Source of the DNA: Rhodeus uyekii
Lineage: Eukaryota; Chordata; Actinopteri; Cypriniformes; Acheilognathidae
Assembly (NCBI GenBank): GCA_037043235.1
Contig: JAWRVZ010000041.1
Coordinates: 3,318,001-3,382,000 of the forward strand
DNA: 64,000 nucleotides
Direction of reading: 5' to 3'
Shown: positions 46,913 through 59,952 of the stretch, piece by piece
Layout: the number at the start of each line of letters is the position of its first letter
Position numbering within the stretch: the stretch's first letter is position 1
Notes under the pieces: model-generated
Told to the model about the DNA's origin: nothing
The model's database searches: none
The model's input: the letters and a program-made list of their open reading frames with translations, nothing else
Position numbers and translations under genes: made by a program

Positions 46913-48149
46913 AGCTATAGGATTTTTTTTTTTTACTTTTTGGCAAAATATATAAATACCATATAAATAAATATCAGCAACTGCACCAAATTACATAAGT
47001 TGCTCAGTTCGGTCCTCTTCATTTTTCTTTTATATGAGCTCCATATTCTCCTATATCATACAATATAAGCCATAAAGCCTGATGTACCATGGTACTTAAC
47101 AAAAAACATTATTTTAATAATGGTAATTTTTGGCTTTTGAAATGTATAGATGGTTGTGTTGTTGCTGAGTAATGATAGACAGTATTAGAAAAAAAAAATG
47201 ACTCATGTCCAGAGGCAACCTCTCAGATTCAATTTAGCCTATTTGGCAATCCACTGCATTCAGAATATCCCATGTGGAAAATAGCTTTTTTTTGTCCCCT
47301 CCATTCTGTAGAGCGCTCAAATAGATGATGTTTACAGACTCCTGAGCTTTAGACTAAGTCATTTTTAATACAATCCCTTTGACTGTGTCCCAATAACATG
47401 GGACACATTGGGAAGTGAAACATGTGAAGCTCTATGGTGATATATGCGTAGAGTGGTGGTTATGTGAACAATTGTATTTTTATAATGCTTCATTGTTGTT
47501 TTTAACAAGCTTCATAAACAACAATATACCCTCACAAATTCTTTACAGGTACTAAAATTAGACTTTATAATAATTTGCAACGCATGGTATCCGTCACATA
47601 ACACATTGTTTTAATTGGAAACCAGGAATCAAGTTTGAAATATCTATATTTATTCATTAAGATTTTGGAACCGCAGAAAAGAGAAGGGGCCCTGCCCATC
47701 GGTGTGTTTATTAGAGGTTGGAATGGAGATGAAGCTGCTTTCAGTCCCCATGCTGATAGCTTATTAGCAGCATAACAGAGCAAACACAAGCTCATACAAC
47801 TGCATAACCAATGAGCAGAATTCCTAAACTCAAATTCAGGAATGAATTAATATTTGCATCAGTTTCTGTATCGTATACTGTCATTAGATGTCTTGAAATT
47901 TTTTTTTAAAGAAGAAGAAAAAAAAGGAAGTACATTTAAACAACAGCACAGCTTGTTAATACTGCATTGACTCTACTGCAGTGCTGTTTCAAGCTGGCCA
48001 ACAGTGGGCACCATGTGGCCAGTCTCACAGAAGTAGTGGTTCTGGCAAAGACAGAGGTCCACACTGCCAAAATCACCTGCAGGGACTCAAATCTGCACAG
48101 TATAGAGACCTGATCACCTTCGCTCACATTGTTCAAAACTCAAGAATGT
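46913..48149. other. Intron, no recognised feature
   Basis: AT-rich intronic sequence without a recognised repeat or exon. Confidence 0.45.
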
Positions 48150-50310
48150 CTAGGTTACTAGGGTAACCCTCGTTCCCTGAAGGAGGGAATGGAAACGGTA
48201 CGTCAGAATTGAACTGACGAACTGAGATCTCGCCTGAGAGCCCAATCACCTTCAAGTGTAAACTAAATGAGCCAGTGGACATTGGCGTGCAAAAATAATT
48301 GCATCACCCATTCTGCCCTGCAAAGCAAGTATATTAGCCAAGGCAGTGTGTCCAATTGTGTTGGACACACCTATGTTCAATGGTGGTACTGCAATTGTGG
48401 CAATGGGATCTAAAGTCTCCATTCCTTCCTTCAAGGAACAGGGTTATATTAGTAACTGAGACGTTCCCTATCAGTCACATTCAACTTTACGTCAGAATTG
48501 AACTGAAGAATTGGAATCCCTACCAAAATGGCAGTTGCTTCCCCTTCCAGCACCCTGCATAAGCTCTCTAATCCCTCCTGCTGAGGCAGAGACAGGCCTT
48601 TAACACAGGAGCAGTTGACCATTACTGTTCCTTCGTACCCACACAGTAAGACTATTGGATAACACTAGGAAAGCGTACCTATGAAACTTATGCCTGCCTG
48701 TAGGGAGTTTACAAGCAATGTTTTATTCAAAAACATTCATAAAAAAACATTTTTTATTCCAGACCTGTACAGTGCATGTTCAACCACAAAAAGTGGTAAC
48801 ATCAAAAATTGAGTTTTATTACCGTGCTGTCCTCATCATCTGTTTCCACTGCTTAATAAAGCTTCTCTCCTTTAAGTTTATAATTTTCTATTTTACATGT
48901 TTCTGCACTTTCCGTTTCATCCATGCGCTAACAGCCTACAGGGAACATTGGTTGCATATGCAGTTACACATACGGACTGACTTGCAGGGCAGTGATGCAA
49001 ATGGAAGGTCTCTGTGGTAGATCCAGCCTAGCTAGGGTGAAGTCAATACCAGCAGATACAGCGGAGCGGCCTCTGCCAAGGGAAAGACATATGTCACCGA
49101 CAAGGAAGCATTCACTTCTGGGTGTACACGCAAGTGCTATACCTAGTGTTTGACACCTCCGCCGCGTCTACCAAGGATGTTGGAGGAACTCCATCCAGGG
49201 TTCACAGGGTACCCTGTGATTTAGCCTATTCGCTCATTTGCTTCACTTCTCACCTGTGGAGCAATTAAGCATATGTATCCGGTTTTTGAAAGGGGAATGG
49301 TCAGGAGCATCCTTGCCCAACCCTGAGGTGAACTCAATGCCTCTGAACACTGCACTGCTACTAGGTGAGAGAAGAGGGGGATGAGCGTGATGAGGCATAG
49401 TCTTGCAGATTGCCATCCATGCCCTCTTTGGACCCAGAGATAGAGAAAACTGCTCTTTTTTTGAAAATGTGGGTACCAGCAGCGGAAGAGAAAAAACACA
49501 CAACAAAGGATTCTACACCCATCCCTCCTCAGGGGGAAGGACTGGTGCGGTAACCATCTTTTGAAGAGCTATCCTTAGCATTGCTAAGTCGCCTATATCA
49601 TTAGCACCGCTTGCTCAGATGCTTGGCAGGGGCTGGAATGGGCTGTGGTGCTTTCCGGGGAAGGGTGTTTTATTGAAGAGGCCAGCCTGTGAGATTAGGG
49701 AGTAGAACAATCTGTATTTGTCTGTATATCGTCCAGGTTAAGCCATAGGTGGTGTGACATTCCTGGTCTTGACATCGTCTGACCCAGGGCCTGTGCAGTG
49801 ACATGGCGTGCAGGGTGGGATGCGGATTACTCTGACAGGCTGCCAAACTTTTGGACACGATTCTCTCTTGGCCACTCCACCATTGAGAATAGTTAGGGCA
49901 GAGGACGCACCAGCTTGGTTTCAGGCAGAAAAGGGTGCCTTTCACAAAATAATATCCTCTTCGTGCACTTCCGGGAAGAAAGGCACTGAAGCAGGACTCT
50001 GATGGTCAGTGTGCAGCACCCAGTGCAGCCTTGAGCATTTGGTACACGATGGAGGCCTCCACTCGAGCTCGACACCCGGTAAAGCAAAGCCGCAGTGGGT
50101 ACATGACTCATCCATGAAAGCTACCTCCATGTACTTTAAGAATGCACACTCTCTTCATTGCATACTTGCTTTGTGGTGCATGGTGCGCGATGCAAATCTT
50201 GCACACCAGTGTCAATTGGCTTGTTTAGTTTACACTTGAAGTTCCCAATTTGTCAATTCAGTTCTGACATAACGTTGAACGTGACTGTCTGACAGGGAAC
50301 CACTTTTAAG
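48150..50310 (-). mobile_element. DIRS-type retrotransposon relic 4 (ITRs, internal complementary region, gag)
   Basis: The left end has CGTTCCCTGAAGGAGGGAAT, TACGTCAGAATTGAACTGAC and, further in, CACCTTCAAGTGTAAACTAA. The right end has the complements TTAGTTTACACTTGAAGTTC and TTCAGTTCTGACATAACG. A third copy of the terminal sequence (48418-48510, with GACGTTCCCTATCAGTCACA) lies near the left end as an internal complementary region. On the minus strand, scattered frames resemble DIRS gag: VPFFPEVHEE (about 49970), LTILNGGVAKRE (about 49870-49900) and HLWLNLDDI in a shifted frame (about 49740). Its terminal sequences differ from relics 1, 2 and 5, so it is a separate subfamily. Confidence 0.7.
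49670..50130 (-). pseudogene. DIRS gag (LAP2alpha-related) pseudogene
   Basis: Broken across at least three frames. Recognisable motifs in order on the minus strand are PFFPEVHEE, then LTILNGGVAK, then ALGQTMSR and HLWLNLDD. This is the same order as in intact fish DIRS gag proteins. Frameshifts and stops throughout show that it is not functional. Confidence 0.65.
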
Positions 50311-51900
50311 CACTGGACAAACCTTGCTTCTCATGCTTCTTTGGTGCAACGCTAGTAATTGTGTCCGCTGCTATGTGCTGTTACGTGGTGTGAGCTCAAT
50401 GAGGAAAGAACAATGAGGAAACCAAACGTGAACGATGGTAGAAAGGTACCATGTGAATGTGCGCCCAATTCAGAATGATTTATAAAGGAATCATTTGTTT
50501 CAAAGATACATTTTTTGTTGCTTTTTTCCACTGAATGGCTTACTGTGTCCACAGTGGACACAGCAAGATACACGGCATTTAATAAAGTGTGCCATTTTCC
50601 AAGACAGAACATCCCATTTCAGATAAAAGAATACATTACCAAAATATGAAAATTCTGCTTTGTTTTATTCACCATCACGTTGTTCAAAACAATTTACTTA
50701 TCACAAACTCTCTCATGAACTCTCATATAAATAACTGCTTAAGTTTCAGTATATTTCTTACACAAAGCGGTTGTATTGCTTCAGAAGATTTGGAATGTAA
50801 TGCAAAAGTTGTATTGGGCTGATTATTTGTAATTGCATGATCAGTACATTATTTAGAATTTTTCTTTTGTGTAATATAGGTATAGATTTACATGAGAATG
50901 AGTACATACTGTCAGTGAATTGGTCCTTGTGAGTTATCCACAGACTGACTATTTCCATCAAAGAATGGAACCAAAAGCTACCAACCTTGCCTAATCCTCC
51001 AAAGCAGTGATTTAAGATGAATTTATTTTTAATTTAGTTGTTCCTTAAGTCAACTGTTGTCCTTTTGCCTTGCTGATAAAATGCAGGTGATTTTTCTTTT
51101 GAATCAATATTGACTTTGCAGAATTATTTTCCTTTACACACACTGCAAATACCCAAACTACAGTCACTTGGCCGGCATTAATGCCAACTGGCACAATCCC
51201 CATCAGTGGGGAAAAGGATCTTCTCAGCATAAGACATCTTGTCATGCTAAAGTTCATGATAAATTATTAAGTGTCAGCATGACAGAGACAAAGTTTAGAT
51301 GGAGATGGGGCAGTTAACTGGAGTTTGTTAAAAGAAAACATCCAATTTGCAGTTTTCTTGAAATCAAAATGAAAACATTTTTTAAATCTTATTTTCCACG
51401 GAGATAATGAGCCGGTTTTAATGGCCATTAAGATTTGTTGATGACATCCGATTTATTATCAGAATTAAGCACATTTTCTTGTGTAATTGTAAATGTGAGT
51501 GTTTTTTTTACTGCTGCCCCCCCCCCCCCCATGTAATTCTAAATTGTAAATTGTCTTGCAGTGTTTTTATGTTGCTTTTTTTGCTCACTCAAGATAATGT
51601 TAGGACAACTAGTTTATAAGTCAAATAATATATCATATATTTTTATTATTTATTATTTGTTTTTTTATTTATATTATCCATACATTCATTGTTTCATAAC
51701 TTCATAAAAAATTTACTAACATTTCATAAACTAAACATTTATTTATTATAACATTATGAAGCAATTACATAAGTATATATAACGGTTTTACTAAAGTATA
51801 GGTCACAAACATTAATATGTTCCAAGAACTTTGGAAAAACAGTGCTGATAAATTGCTCTTGGAAAAGCATCAACTAGCAAGGCTTGTATTTGTTTTGTCG
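50311..51900. other. Intron, no recognised feature
   Basis: Intronic sequence with a C run near 51518-51530. No exon or named repeat is seen. Confidence 0.45.
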
Positions 51901-53778
51901 TGTCACGCTGGCCCTGGAGATGAAACGTCTAACCCGTACTCCCTTGCTCTCAACTTGTAAAACTGGGTCTGTGCTCTGGGGCAAGCAAATGGAGATTTCT
52001 GGTGGTTGGAAGCTTTCAGAAAAGCATCATTCTCCATCTGTCTAAATCCTGTGTGGGCCACACCAAGCCTCTTGGCGTGGTGCTCTAAAATATGGAAATT
52101 CAGCTGTACCACTAAAGCTTTGCTTACATGCTGACAGGTCAGGGGAAGCGTCTGTCATCTGGCATGTGATGTCACTCCTCTGTACGGCCGTGAAGGGCAT
52201 CTCTCATATGGTGTGCGTTACTATAAGACAGTACTGAGAATTGAATGATGGAGACTGGTGGGTTCTACTCTTTTTGACCTCATATAAGTTTATGGCCCCA
52301 TTTTTCTCTGATCAGTAAATTTGGTCATAGAAAAAAAGATTTCTGGACCTTGTCTACTGATCAACCAGTCTGAACCTCAGGGGAACCATAAAGAAACCAG
52401 AGTTTAGGGGCACTGTAAACTTCCCAGCTGCCTTTATGGAAGGGTTTGAGAGGCCAAATCCAAGCAGATTGTGATGGGGCCCCCAGCAGATATGCGCCGA
52501 CTTTAGGGCTACGGGTGCCAGTCGTGGCATTACAGAAGCTGTGACAGGCACTGGGTGCCCATCTGTCGCTCTCCTGTGCTCTTTCAGCAAAAACCCTTTT
52601 CTTTGTCCCCTCGCTCCATCGGTTTTCTTCTAAGTCCTCGCTCACGTCCCACTCGTCTCCATTAAATCTCTTGCATTTCAAGTCCAAGCCTGCTTTTAGC
52701 CGCCAGAGGCTTCAAAGACGACGGGGGAAAGTGACAGTTAAAGCCGCCTATACCCATGACGCATCTTATTTCCTATCATTCGCGAGTCGCTATTGTGTGA
52801 CCAAGCTTAAGTTGAAGGGAAGCCGAGAAACAAATTGACCCAACTCGTAAAAGAAACTTTGAGAAAAGTTTGGGAAGAATTGTTTAACGTGACATTTAAA
52901 TAACAATAGCCGTGGGCCTTGAAGTTCAGCTCTGCGTCAGAGACTTTTGATGATTACTAAGTATCTATAGAAGCGCAGTTTGAACAAAAGAGCCATACAG
53001 ATGACAGCTTTCACCACAGGGTGATGTGTGAACGAAACCATACGGCAGCAAACGGACGAATGGATCCAGAAGGGAGCATGCACGGTCCCACATGGAAACC
53101 AACATCGTTTAATGACATCAGTGTGATTAATGAGCTCTGTAACTGGTGAACTTGTACAAAGTGACACCAGCGTTTGGCACAGTCTGTCAGTCCCATCTCC
53201 CACCCAACAGACAAAGTGCATTTTTGAAGCCCCTGCAACCTTATAACACTGCAAAGGCCTGCTTTCAGTGGCAGGCTGCTCACTTTCTCCCCTAAGAGGA
53301 AGGATAGAGCAACCCCGATAAGAGCTGACAGCACAGTAATGATGAATGCAAATGAAAAGGGCGTGGGGCAAATGCAAATGCTAAAAGCACAATGGGCAAT
53401 GTGATTAAAATGCGCTCTAGAGCTTTTTATCTTGTGGCACTGCTCGTCCTGGGAACATCATTTCAAAGGGCCGACTCCAGTCTCGGAGCTTCTCTCTACT
53501 GCCCTTTCTTTCTCATAAAGCGATTCAAGCTTTGCTAGGTTTTGTAGGCCTGTTGTCTTTCCAAAAGACTCCCCTCTTGATAAAGTAATGACAGGTAGCA
53601 GTGCAGCCTGCATCGATACAGGCTCAACAAGACTTGGCAAAAGGACAGTCAAGTACACATGAAGTGTGTAGTTTGAGATTAGACCATAGCTAGTGCTTCA
53701 TAAAGGTAGTTATTTTTCAAAAGAGCTCATTTGCATTTAATTTACATGTCAATTTTGTTGAACAAGCCTTAATTGAAA

Positions 53779-53779
<1 letters not shown>
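51901..53779. other. Intron, non-repetitive; possible regulatory sequence
   Basis: The longest ORF in the window (52937-53377, minus, 146 residues) lies here but matches no family I recognise. Three octamer motifs (ATGCAAAT at 53346-53353 and 53372-53379, and its complement at 53729-53736) fall within 400 bp. Balanced composition and lack of repeats suggest possible conserved non-coding sequence. Confidence 0.35.

Positions 53780-53780
<1 letters not shown>

Positions 53781-53807
<27 letters not shown>
53781..53807. repeat. (AT)n microsatellite
   Basis: An AT run directly abutting the pogo/Tigger-like MITE. The MITE probably inserted at a TA within it. Confidence 0.85.
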
Positions 53808-53812
<5 letters not shown>

Positions 53813-54187
53813 ATCCCTCGCCACTTCGTAGATCAAGTTTCGCCGCCTCAGTGCATTGCGGATTTTTCAAAAACATTAATAGAAAAATAAGAATAAAAAA
53901 AAAAAACGGCATATCAGCAGCCGTATTGCAGAAAGCAGCGTTGCTTCATTGTGATGCGAGATAAACAGTTTCCCAGGATGCCAGAAAAAGAGACAAACTC
54001 TCTCAGAGGCTTTGTACACACCCACGGGCACTCAGACAAGGCATGTGATTTGTCCCGGCGCGAGATCGACGAATGAGAGCACGAGTGGATGTATCCCGTG
54101 AGCTGATTGGCTGATCTTACTTCGCGGATTTTCACCTATCGTGGGGGGTTCCGGTCCACATTAACCGCGATAAACAAGGGATCACTA
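53808..54187 (+). mobile_element. pogo/Tigger-like MITE
   Basis: The left end TAGTAATCCCTCGCCACTTC and the right end AACAAGGGATCACTA are inverted copies, each with one terminal transition relative to CAGTAATCCCTCG. TA flanks both ends (53806-53807 and 54188-54189). Subterminal CGCGGATTTT and CCGCGATAA blocks are typical of the Tigger group. The 380-bp element shares about 230 bp with the remnant at 15483-15850. No transposase is present. Confidence 0.8.
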
Positions 54188-54399
54188 TATAAATATATAT
54201 ATATTTTTTTTTTTTTTTTTATGTATTATTTTGATGCCTATAAAAAAGATTGTGGTAATAAATTATTGGGGATAATTCTCAAATGTTGACATTATGAAAA
54301 TGTGCCAAATGTGAAAATACTCTCCGTCCTTTAGTGGACTTAAATATCCTACGTACAACCAAAGGTCCAGAGTTTCAAGACCTTAAAGAGCGTGATGGA

Positions 54400-55130
54400 T
54401 TGTAGGGTGATAAAACCATAGGAATTGAAACACGTAGGGCCTTATAGGTCAGTAACAATACTTTGTAATCAATATGGAACTTAATAGGAAAGCGGTGTAG
54501 AGATGATAAAATTGGTGTTTTCTTGACCTAGTAAGAACTCTAACAGATGTGTTTTGGACTAATGCTAGCTTGTGTATTGAGGATGCAAGACAACCACCTA
54601 GTAATCCATTACAGTAATCTAATCTAGACATCATGAGTGTATGAACTAACTTTTCTGCATCAGCAACAGATAGCATGTTCAATCACTTAGCGCTGTTTCT
54701 AAAGGGAAGAAGGCTGTTTTTGTAACAAATGAAATATTGATATGATTTCTGAAAGTCTAAGTGTAAGTCTTTTAATGTTTAACTGGATGAAGTAATAGTA
54801 CATCCTTCAAAATGCAGATTGTATTCTGAGAGATTCTGTTTACAGGTTTTTTGGTCTAAAAAAAGTAATACCTCAGTCTTATCTGAATTTGAGAGTGAAA
54901 TAGCAGATCATCCAATATTTTATATTTTTAACACACTCTATAAACTTGGATCATTTAGAGATTTCATCTGGTCGTGATGAAATATATAACTGAACATCAT
55001 CAGCATTACACTAGAAACTAATTTTATGTTTTCTTATAATATTACCAAGTGGCAGCTTCTATTGAAAATTGTACATTACCACAGGTTTGGTAAACATCCA
55101 TATTCTAGCAATCGAGTAAAAGAAAATCTC
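54400..55130 (-). mobile_element. L2/Rex-like LINE fragment, with reverse transcriptase end
   Basis: On the minus strand the ORF 54449-54682 reads DAEKLVHTLMMSRLDYCNGL and later KLALVQNTSVRVLTRSRK, the well-known C-terminal thumb region of fish L2/CR1-type reverse transcriptases. The part from 54700 to 55130 continues with phrases of the same dispersed repeat (for example CCTCAGTCTTATCTGAATTT and GTGATGAAATATATAACTG). There is no complete ORF and no catalytic palm. Confidence 0.65.
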
Positions 55131-58034
55131 ATAAAGAGAATTTGTTGAGCTAGAGTTTTGCTGCGTGTTCGCTGCGGTTGTCATCAGCTGTGGATCCTGT
55201 TAGAGCGGCAACGTTCTCCCCTGCACAACTTCCATCTGCAATCCGCTCTTCATTCCCGTGATATTACAAAATGAAATGCAGACCAAGTCCACCACTCAGT
55301 TGTTTTTTGTTTTATAAAATAAATGTTTTGTTTTCCCTTTTTTTCAGTTCATCATTATAATCAGGACTCAATTGAAATACAAAATTTTTAAGAATTCAAT
55401 TAGACATGCCTGGTAAATTTGATAAGCTTTCTTGGACATTAAATTATCAAGTCCAGACTGTGAACTATTCACAGTCATGACCCCTGTATCTCCGACTAGA
55501 CATTTGTTTGTGTGCACTGTCAAATTTCAGATCCATCAAAATGATTATTTGTGTCTTAAAGTACCTGTTGATGTCCATGATGGATACAGAGCAGCAGGCT
55601 GGTTGTCTACACAGTAGGATTTGATTGATATCGTTGACTTCTGTACACAGCAATGGAACCTTTGTAGTGCGTCCAAAAGAGAGCAGTGCTCATTGTATGT
55701 TATTGGCTTCTTCAGATGCAGTTATGGAGTTTTCTGATGCCTGGCCTGTAGACTAGTTTAAAGTCAGAGCAGAATCTTGTGGTCTCTCAGAGCAAGTCTG
55801 CGTGTCGTGGTTCAAACTGAATGAAAGTATCTGTTCTGCCTCATTTCAAAATCCGAACAGTTATGTCATTCAAGACTGTGAATAATACATTGCTGTTCAG
55901 ATGATCTTATGCTACTGTTTACTTCACAGGGAGGATACATCAAATGATCTCTTGAGAATGAAGCCTTTTTATTTGCCATTCCATAGAGGAGTGCAGAAAA
56001 GACCATGAATTGGCAATCCGCCGTTACAAGTTCTGCATCCGTAAGAAGAACATAGCTAGACATTTCCATGCAGCACATAATCCTGCTGATATCCTAAATA
56101 GATGCTATTTAACGGAGTAAAGATTTGATTTCATTAAATAAAAGTCCAGTTTAAGCATATCACAATAAGAAACAGACATAAAAAGACTTGATCATTATTT
56201 TAAATCGACCTAATAGTATTACAGCATTAATTTGCAATTCACACGATTGCACACAGCAGGGAGAAGCAATGCTAAATGCAAATAATAAAATGCAACTAAC
56301 CGTTTAATCATACATAGGGTGGCAAATTAAATAGGCTTACCGGCTTTAAAAGGGAGATGAAAACGTTTCCTATACCTTTTGTTCTGTGCGCCCAATCAAA
56401 CTCAAAAGTATTTAGCTGCAAACTCATCTGCCACTTGATAGAAGCTAGAAAACCATGAAAGAAATAAGATGCGTGGTAAAAGAAAATATGACTCAGATTA
56501 CATATAATAGCATCTGAAATAAGGATAAACATGGTTTGCACTGACCACAATAGTGAATTACTGGCTCCCGCATATAACCATTGAAATTAATTGAAAGAGA
56601 TTAAAAGCTTCTTCTTTTTTTAAGATGTTGATAAAATCAGTTATTTTAACTGATTTTGAACTTACTTTTTACTTAATTATAAAAGGTTTTTATCTCAGAA
56701 ATTCTTGTAAATATATAAAATATTATTTATTATTTTATTTATTATATACATTATAGGTAATTTGTGTACATTTAGGATGATCAAATCAGTGTGTGTAAAA
56801 CTTGCATTTTAATATTCACTTTTCATGATACATTGATTTTATGTTGAGTCCCTCTGGAGTAACTTGTGTTTAAATGTCATTGGTGATACAGATGGACTAT
56901 GACCTATCCAATTCTTAACTGTTAGACCTGAAGAACTTTCCTCTATGTGTCTGAATGAGTTGTATTATTTGTGCCAGCATAAATTTCAATTGAAGTTAGA
57001 TAATGTGATTGCTTGTTGATAAGTGCTCTTTAAGGCAGTTCATTGACTTAATCAGGAAGGTTTTTAATTAAATGCATCAGTGGTTTTGTGTGATTATCTG
57101 TCATTAACTTCATTCTACTCCTTTTAAAACTGTTGATAAACAGTTTTATGAAACCTAGTCAGACACCACTTTGTTGTAGTCAAAGTCAAATATCTGAAGA
57201 CCTCTACAAACACTAGCTGATTAGTCTCAAGATGCAAAATGTGGCTCTCCACTAAAGAGGCACCTAAACAATCCATTAGGGAAGTTATGAGTTTATGAGA
57301 TCCCCGGAAAAATAGACATATTTGACCGCCGTACTCTGTTTTCACAGAGAAACCAATAGATCTTAGGAACAGATGTCAGAGGAGGGCGAGAAGGGATGCA
57401 GACCCCTCCTTTCCCTGTCTCAAAGGGCCACTAAATCCTTTAATTACAGCGCCGACGAGATGTGTCTACAGGGAACTCTCGAATAAATGTTCCTGTTCCT
57501 CAAATAAAGGGAATAAAGGATTTGGTGTTACATTTTAAAGAGAGAAAAGTAATGGTGCTGCAGGCTATCATACTGCAAATGGAATATGGCTGCCCCTATT
57601 GGGAGGATGAAAAGGTTCACACTTTTTCAAAAATGGGAAAGGGTTGGAAACATGACGATGGAGTGGTGAAATATTTATTGTATACTCTTTTATAAAGAGA
57701 CGTGAATTATATTAAACCACTTATAAGACAGCTGGTTCAGAGCATAGCATCTTAGCGGGATCTTGAACGTTCCTTCCTAGTTCCTTTAAAATAACTCTTC
57801 TATACGATGTCATTCCTTTGCAAAAAAAGAAATATATAAAATAAATAAATAACACTTTCTGTGCTGTAAAGGACCACTCTCCTACAGGTAGCCCCGCCCT
57901 CAACTCATGCCATTGGTTGAGCCTCTGTTGCTATGTGCAGCTGATTGGGTTGTTCAAAAATAGAGCAAGGGTTTGTTGGTATTGCGCAGCGTTTACGCAT
58001 TTCAGGGAAATTGATTACTTTATTGTTGTCTGAG
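55131..58034. other. Intron, no recognised gene
   Basis: The start may still belong to the preceding LINE-type repeat (to about 55400). The block 57360-57620 is non-repetitive and of balanced composition. No IGSF21 exon was found. Confidence 0.45.
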
Positions 58035-58215
58035 CATTTAAAAGAGATATTTTACCCAGAAATTAACATTTTGTTATCATTTACTCACCTCCATGTCATT
58101 CAGACTGTGTTGGTTGATGTTTTTATGCAATTACAAGAACTGAGGACTGAAGCTTTCAAGTTTCAAAAAGGAGACAAATGCATTATAAAAATTGTCCATA
58201 TGACCCTTACTTTAT
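58035..58215 (+). repeat. GGGATAGTTCACCC-family MITE remnant
   Basis: Contains GTTATCATTTACTCACCTCC and ATGTCATTCAGACTGTG, followed by CTGAGGACTGAAGC, the internal phrases of the family. Confidence 0.55.
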
Positions 58216-59589
58216 AATCTTGACATCCGTCCTCACTTTTGGCACATGCATGAGAGTTCACTAGAGAAGTATGTCTGATTCATGAATGAATGAATGTAAA
58301 ACTTTTTTATGAATTGGTTAATTTGGCTAAATTATTTAATCATCAATTTAGCTGATTTGTTTCAGTGATCCGGTTGCAGCGGTTAATACTCACTGGAGGT
58401 GAAAATTAGTGGTCAGTGAATAACATCTTAAATTCCGGTTTGTCACTAAACACTACCATGTAATTTTAGAAAATAAATATTTTTATTTTTAAAAAATTAT
58501 GAAAAATTACACACTTTACATCACTTTAACAGCTGTCAGATGGACATTCACAGAAACATTCTCTGGCTGACTTTGGTTATGAGTTATGTTGTCATCAAGT
58601 CCTCATGTTCAGATTTGAGTTTACAGTTACATTGTGCCATTCACATATAATAATTCATCTTAAGAGCCACCAAGGAACAACTATATCTGCCAACCAACCA
58701 ATCAATCAGATTTATTGAGGATTTTTTTAAGGCTTCATCTCAGTGCTGGTGGCAGATTTAGGAGACTTGTGCAGTGAAATGAAAAAGATTTACTTCAGGG
58801 TCAGTGAGGAGACCAACTCTGGTGATTCTAATGTTATATACATCATAACAAAACCTATAGGTTTATGGTGACCTTACTAGTGTTTTTCTTACCTGTGTGT
58901 GTTTCTCTTTTGTGGCGCTTTGTTTAGAGCGGGAATAGTCACAGATAGTTATCAGCAGCAGTGATTATTTTCCAACCTGAGAAAATAAAAATGACTGATT
59001 GTGTAAATATAAAAAATATATCAGCTTTTCTTTGATTGTGATGGTGAAACTTGATAAAATAAGACACAGATGAGAGACGGGCTTTGTGTGACAAAGTTGA
59101 CAAAATGGCCATTTTTTTGGTCTCATAATTTAACCTTGATAGTGTAAACAAAAAATGTGCGTGAAAACGCTGTACTTCCACTGCATTGAGAAACATTCCT
59201 AATATGTTAAAGAATAAACAAGATATTGTTGTTTGCCAAGCATGGCAGCCACAGAATGTAATAGTTTCAAACATTCCATCAAGGATTATGTCATTATTTT
59301 TGCTTTTTAGATTTCCCCACTAACAACATTCAGAGCATCTGATTTCTCTTATAAACTCCAATGCAAAACTGTGAGTTGAGATGAGTCTCTTGGTAACCCC
59401 TGCAAACTGCCTTTGTAGCTTATTATTAACAGTTTTATAATAGCCATAGTTTTGTAACTGGCAATATCAGGTCTAAATTGTTGCTCCATATTAACTTTAA
59501 AAAGTGTCTCAATTGCAGTCCTAAAACTTCTTTAATCATGTACTAACTTTCCATCAATGGTTTCTTGAATGTGTTTGTCTTTACCATTA
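58216..59589. other. Intron, no recognised feature
   Basis: Intronic sequence without exons or named repeats. Confidence 0.45.
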
Positions 59590-59597
59590 CATTAGTA

Positions 59598-59852
59598 CAG
59601 TGCTTTGTTGTCATAAATGACAAGCTCTGAGCGCGTCTTTTTTTGGATCAGTGCCAGATATCGCGTGAATACGAGTGTTTAGTGGTTGATCACGTGACAC
59701 ATATGAACGTGTGATCGTACACGTCAAAGGATGAGGGGACGGTTATCTGAACTTCATATATGCTATATATATATTCATAACAAGAGGTTCAGTGCAAGAA
59801 AACCTACTCCCTGGCAAAAAAAAATTTGAGCCCCACTATTTGAGAACCACTG
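59598..59852 (-). mobile_element. hAT MITE, short second copy of the 1540-2094 family
   Basis: The 255-bp element begins CAGTGCTTTG and ends TATTTGAGAACCACTG. Read in reverse it matches 1540-2094 in its termini and in CTACTCCCTGGC / GGTTCAGTGCAAGAAAACCT and the GTGTGATCGTACACG block. The flanks CATTAGTA (59590-59597) and CATTAGCC (59853-59860) agree at six of eight positions, a probable decayed target duplication. Confidence 0.7.
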
Positions 59853-59952
59853 CATTAGCCTTCTTAATTGGCAACCAATTTTGGACTGTCATCTGGGGAA
59901 ACGTTAAAATGGACTGAAAGGAGACCTGCCATCACAGCAGGAAAGAACAGGT

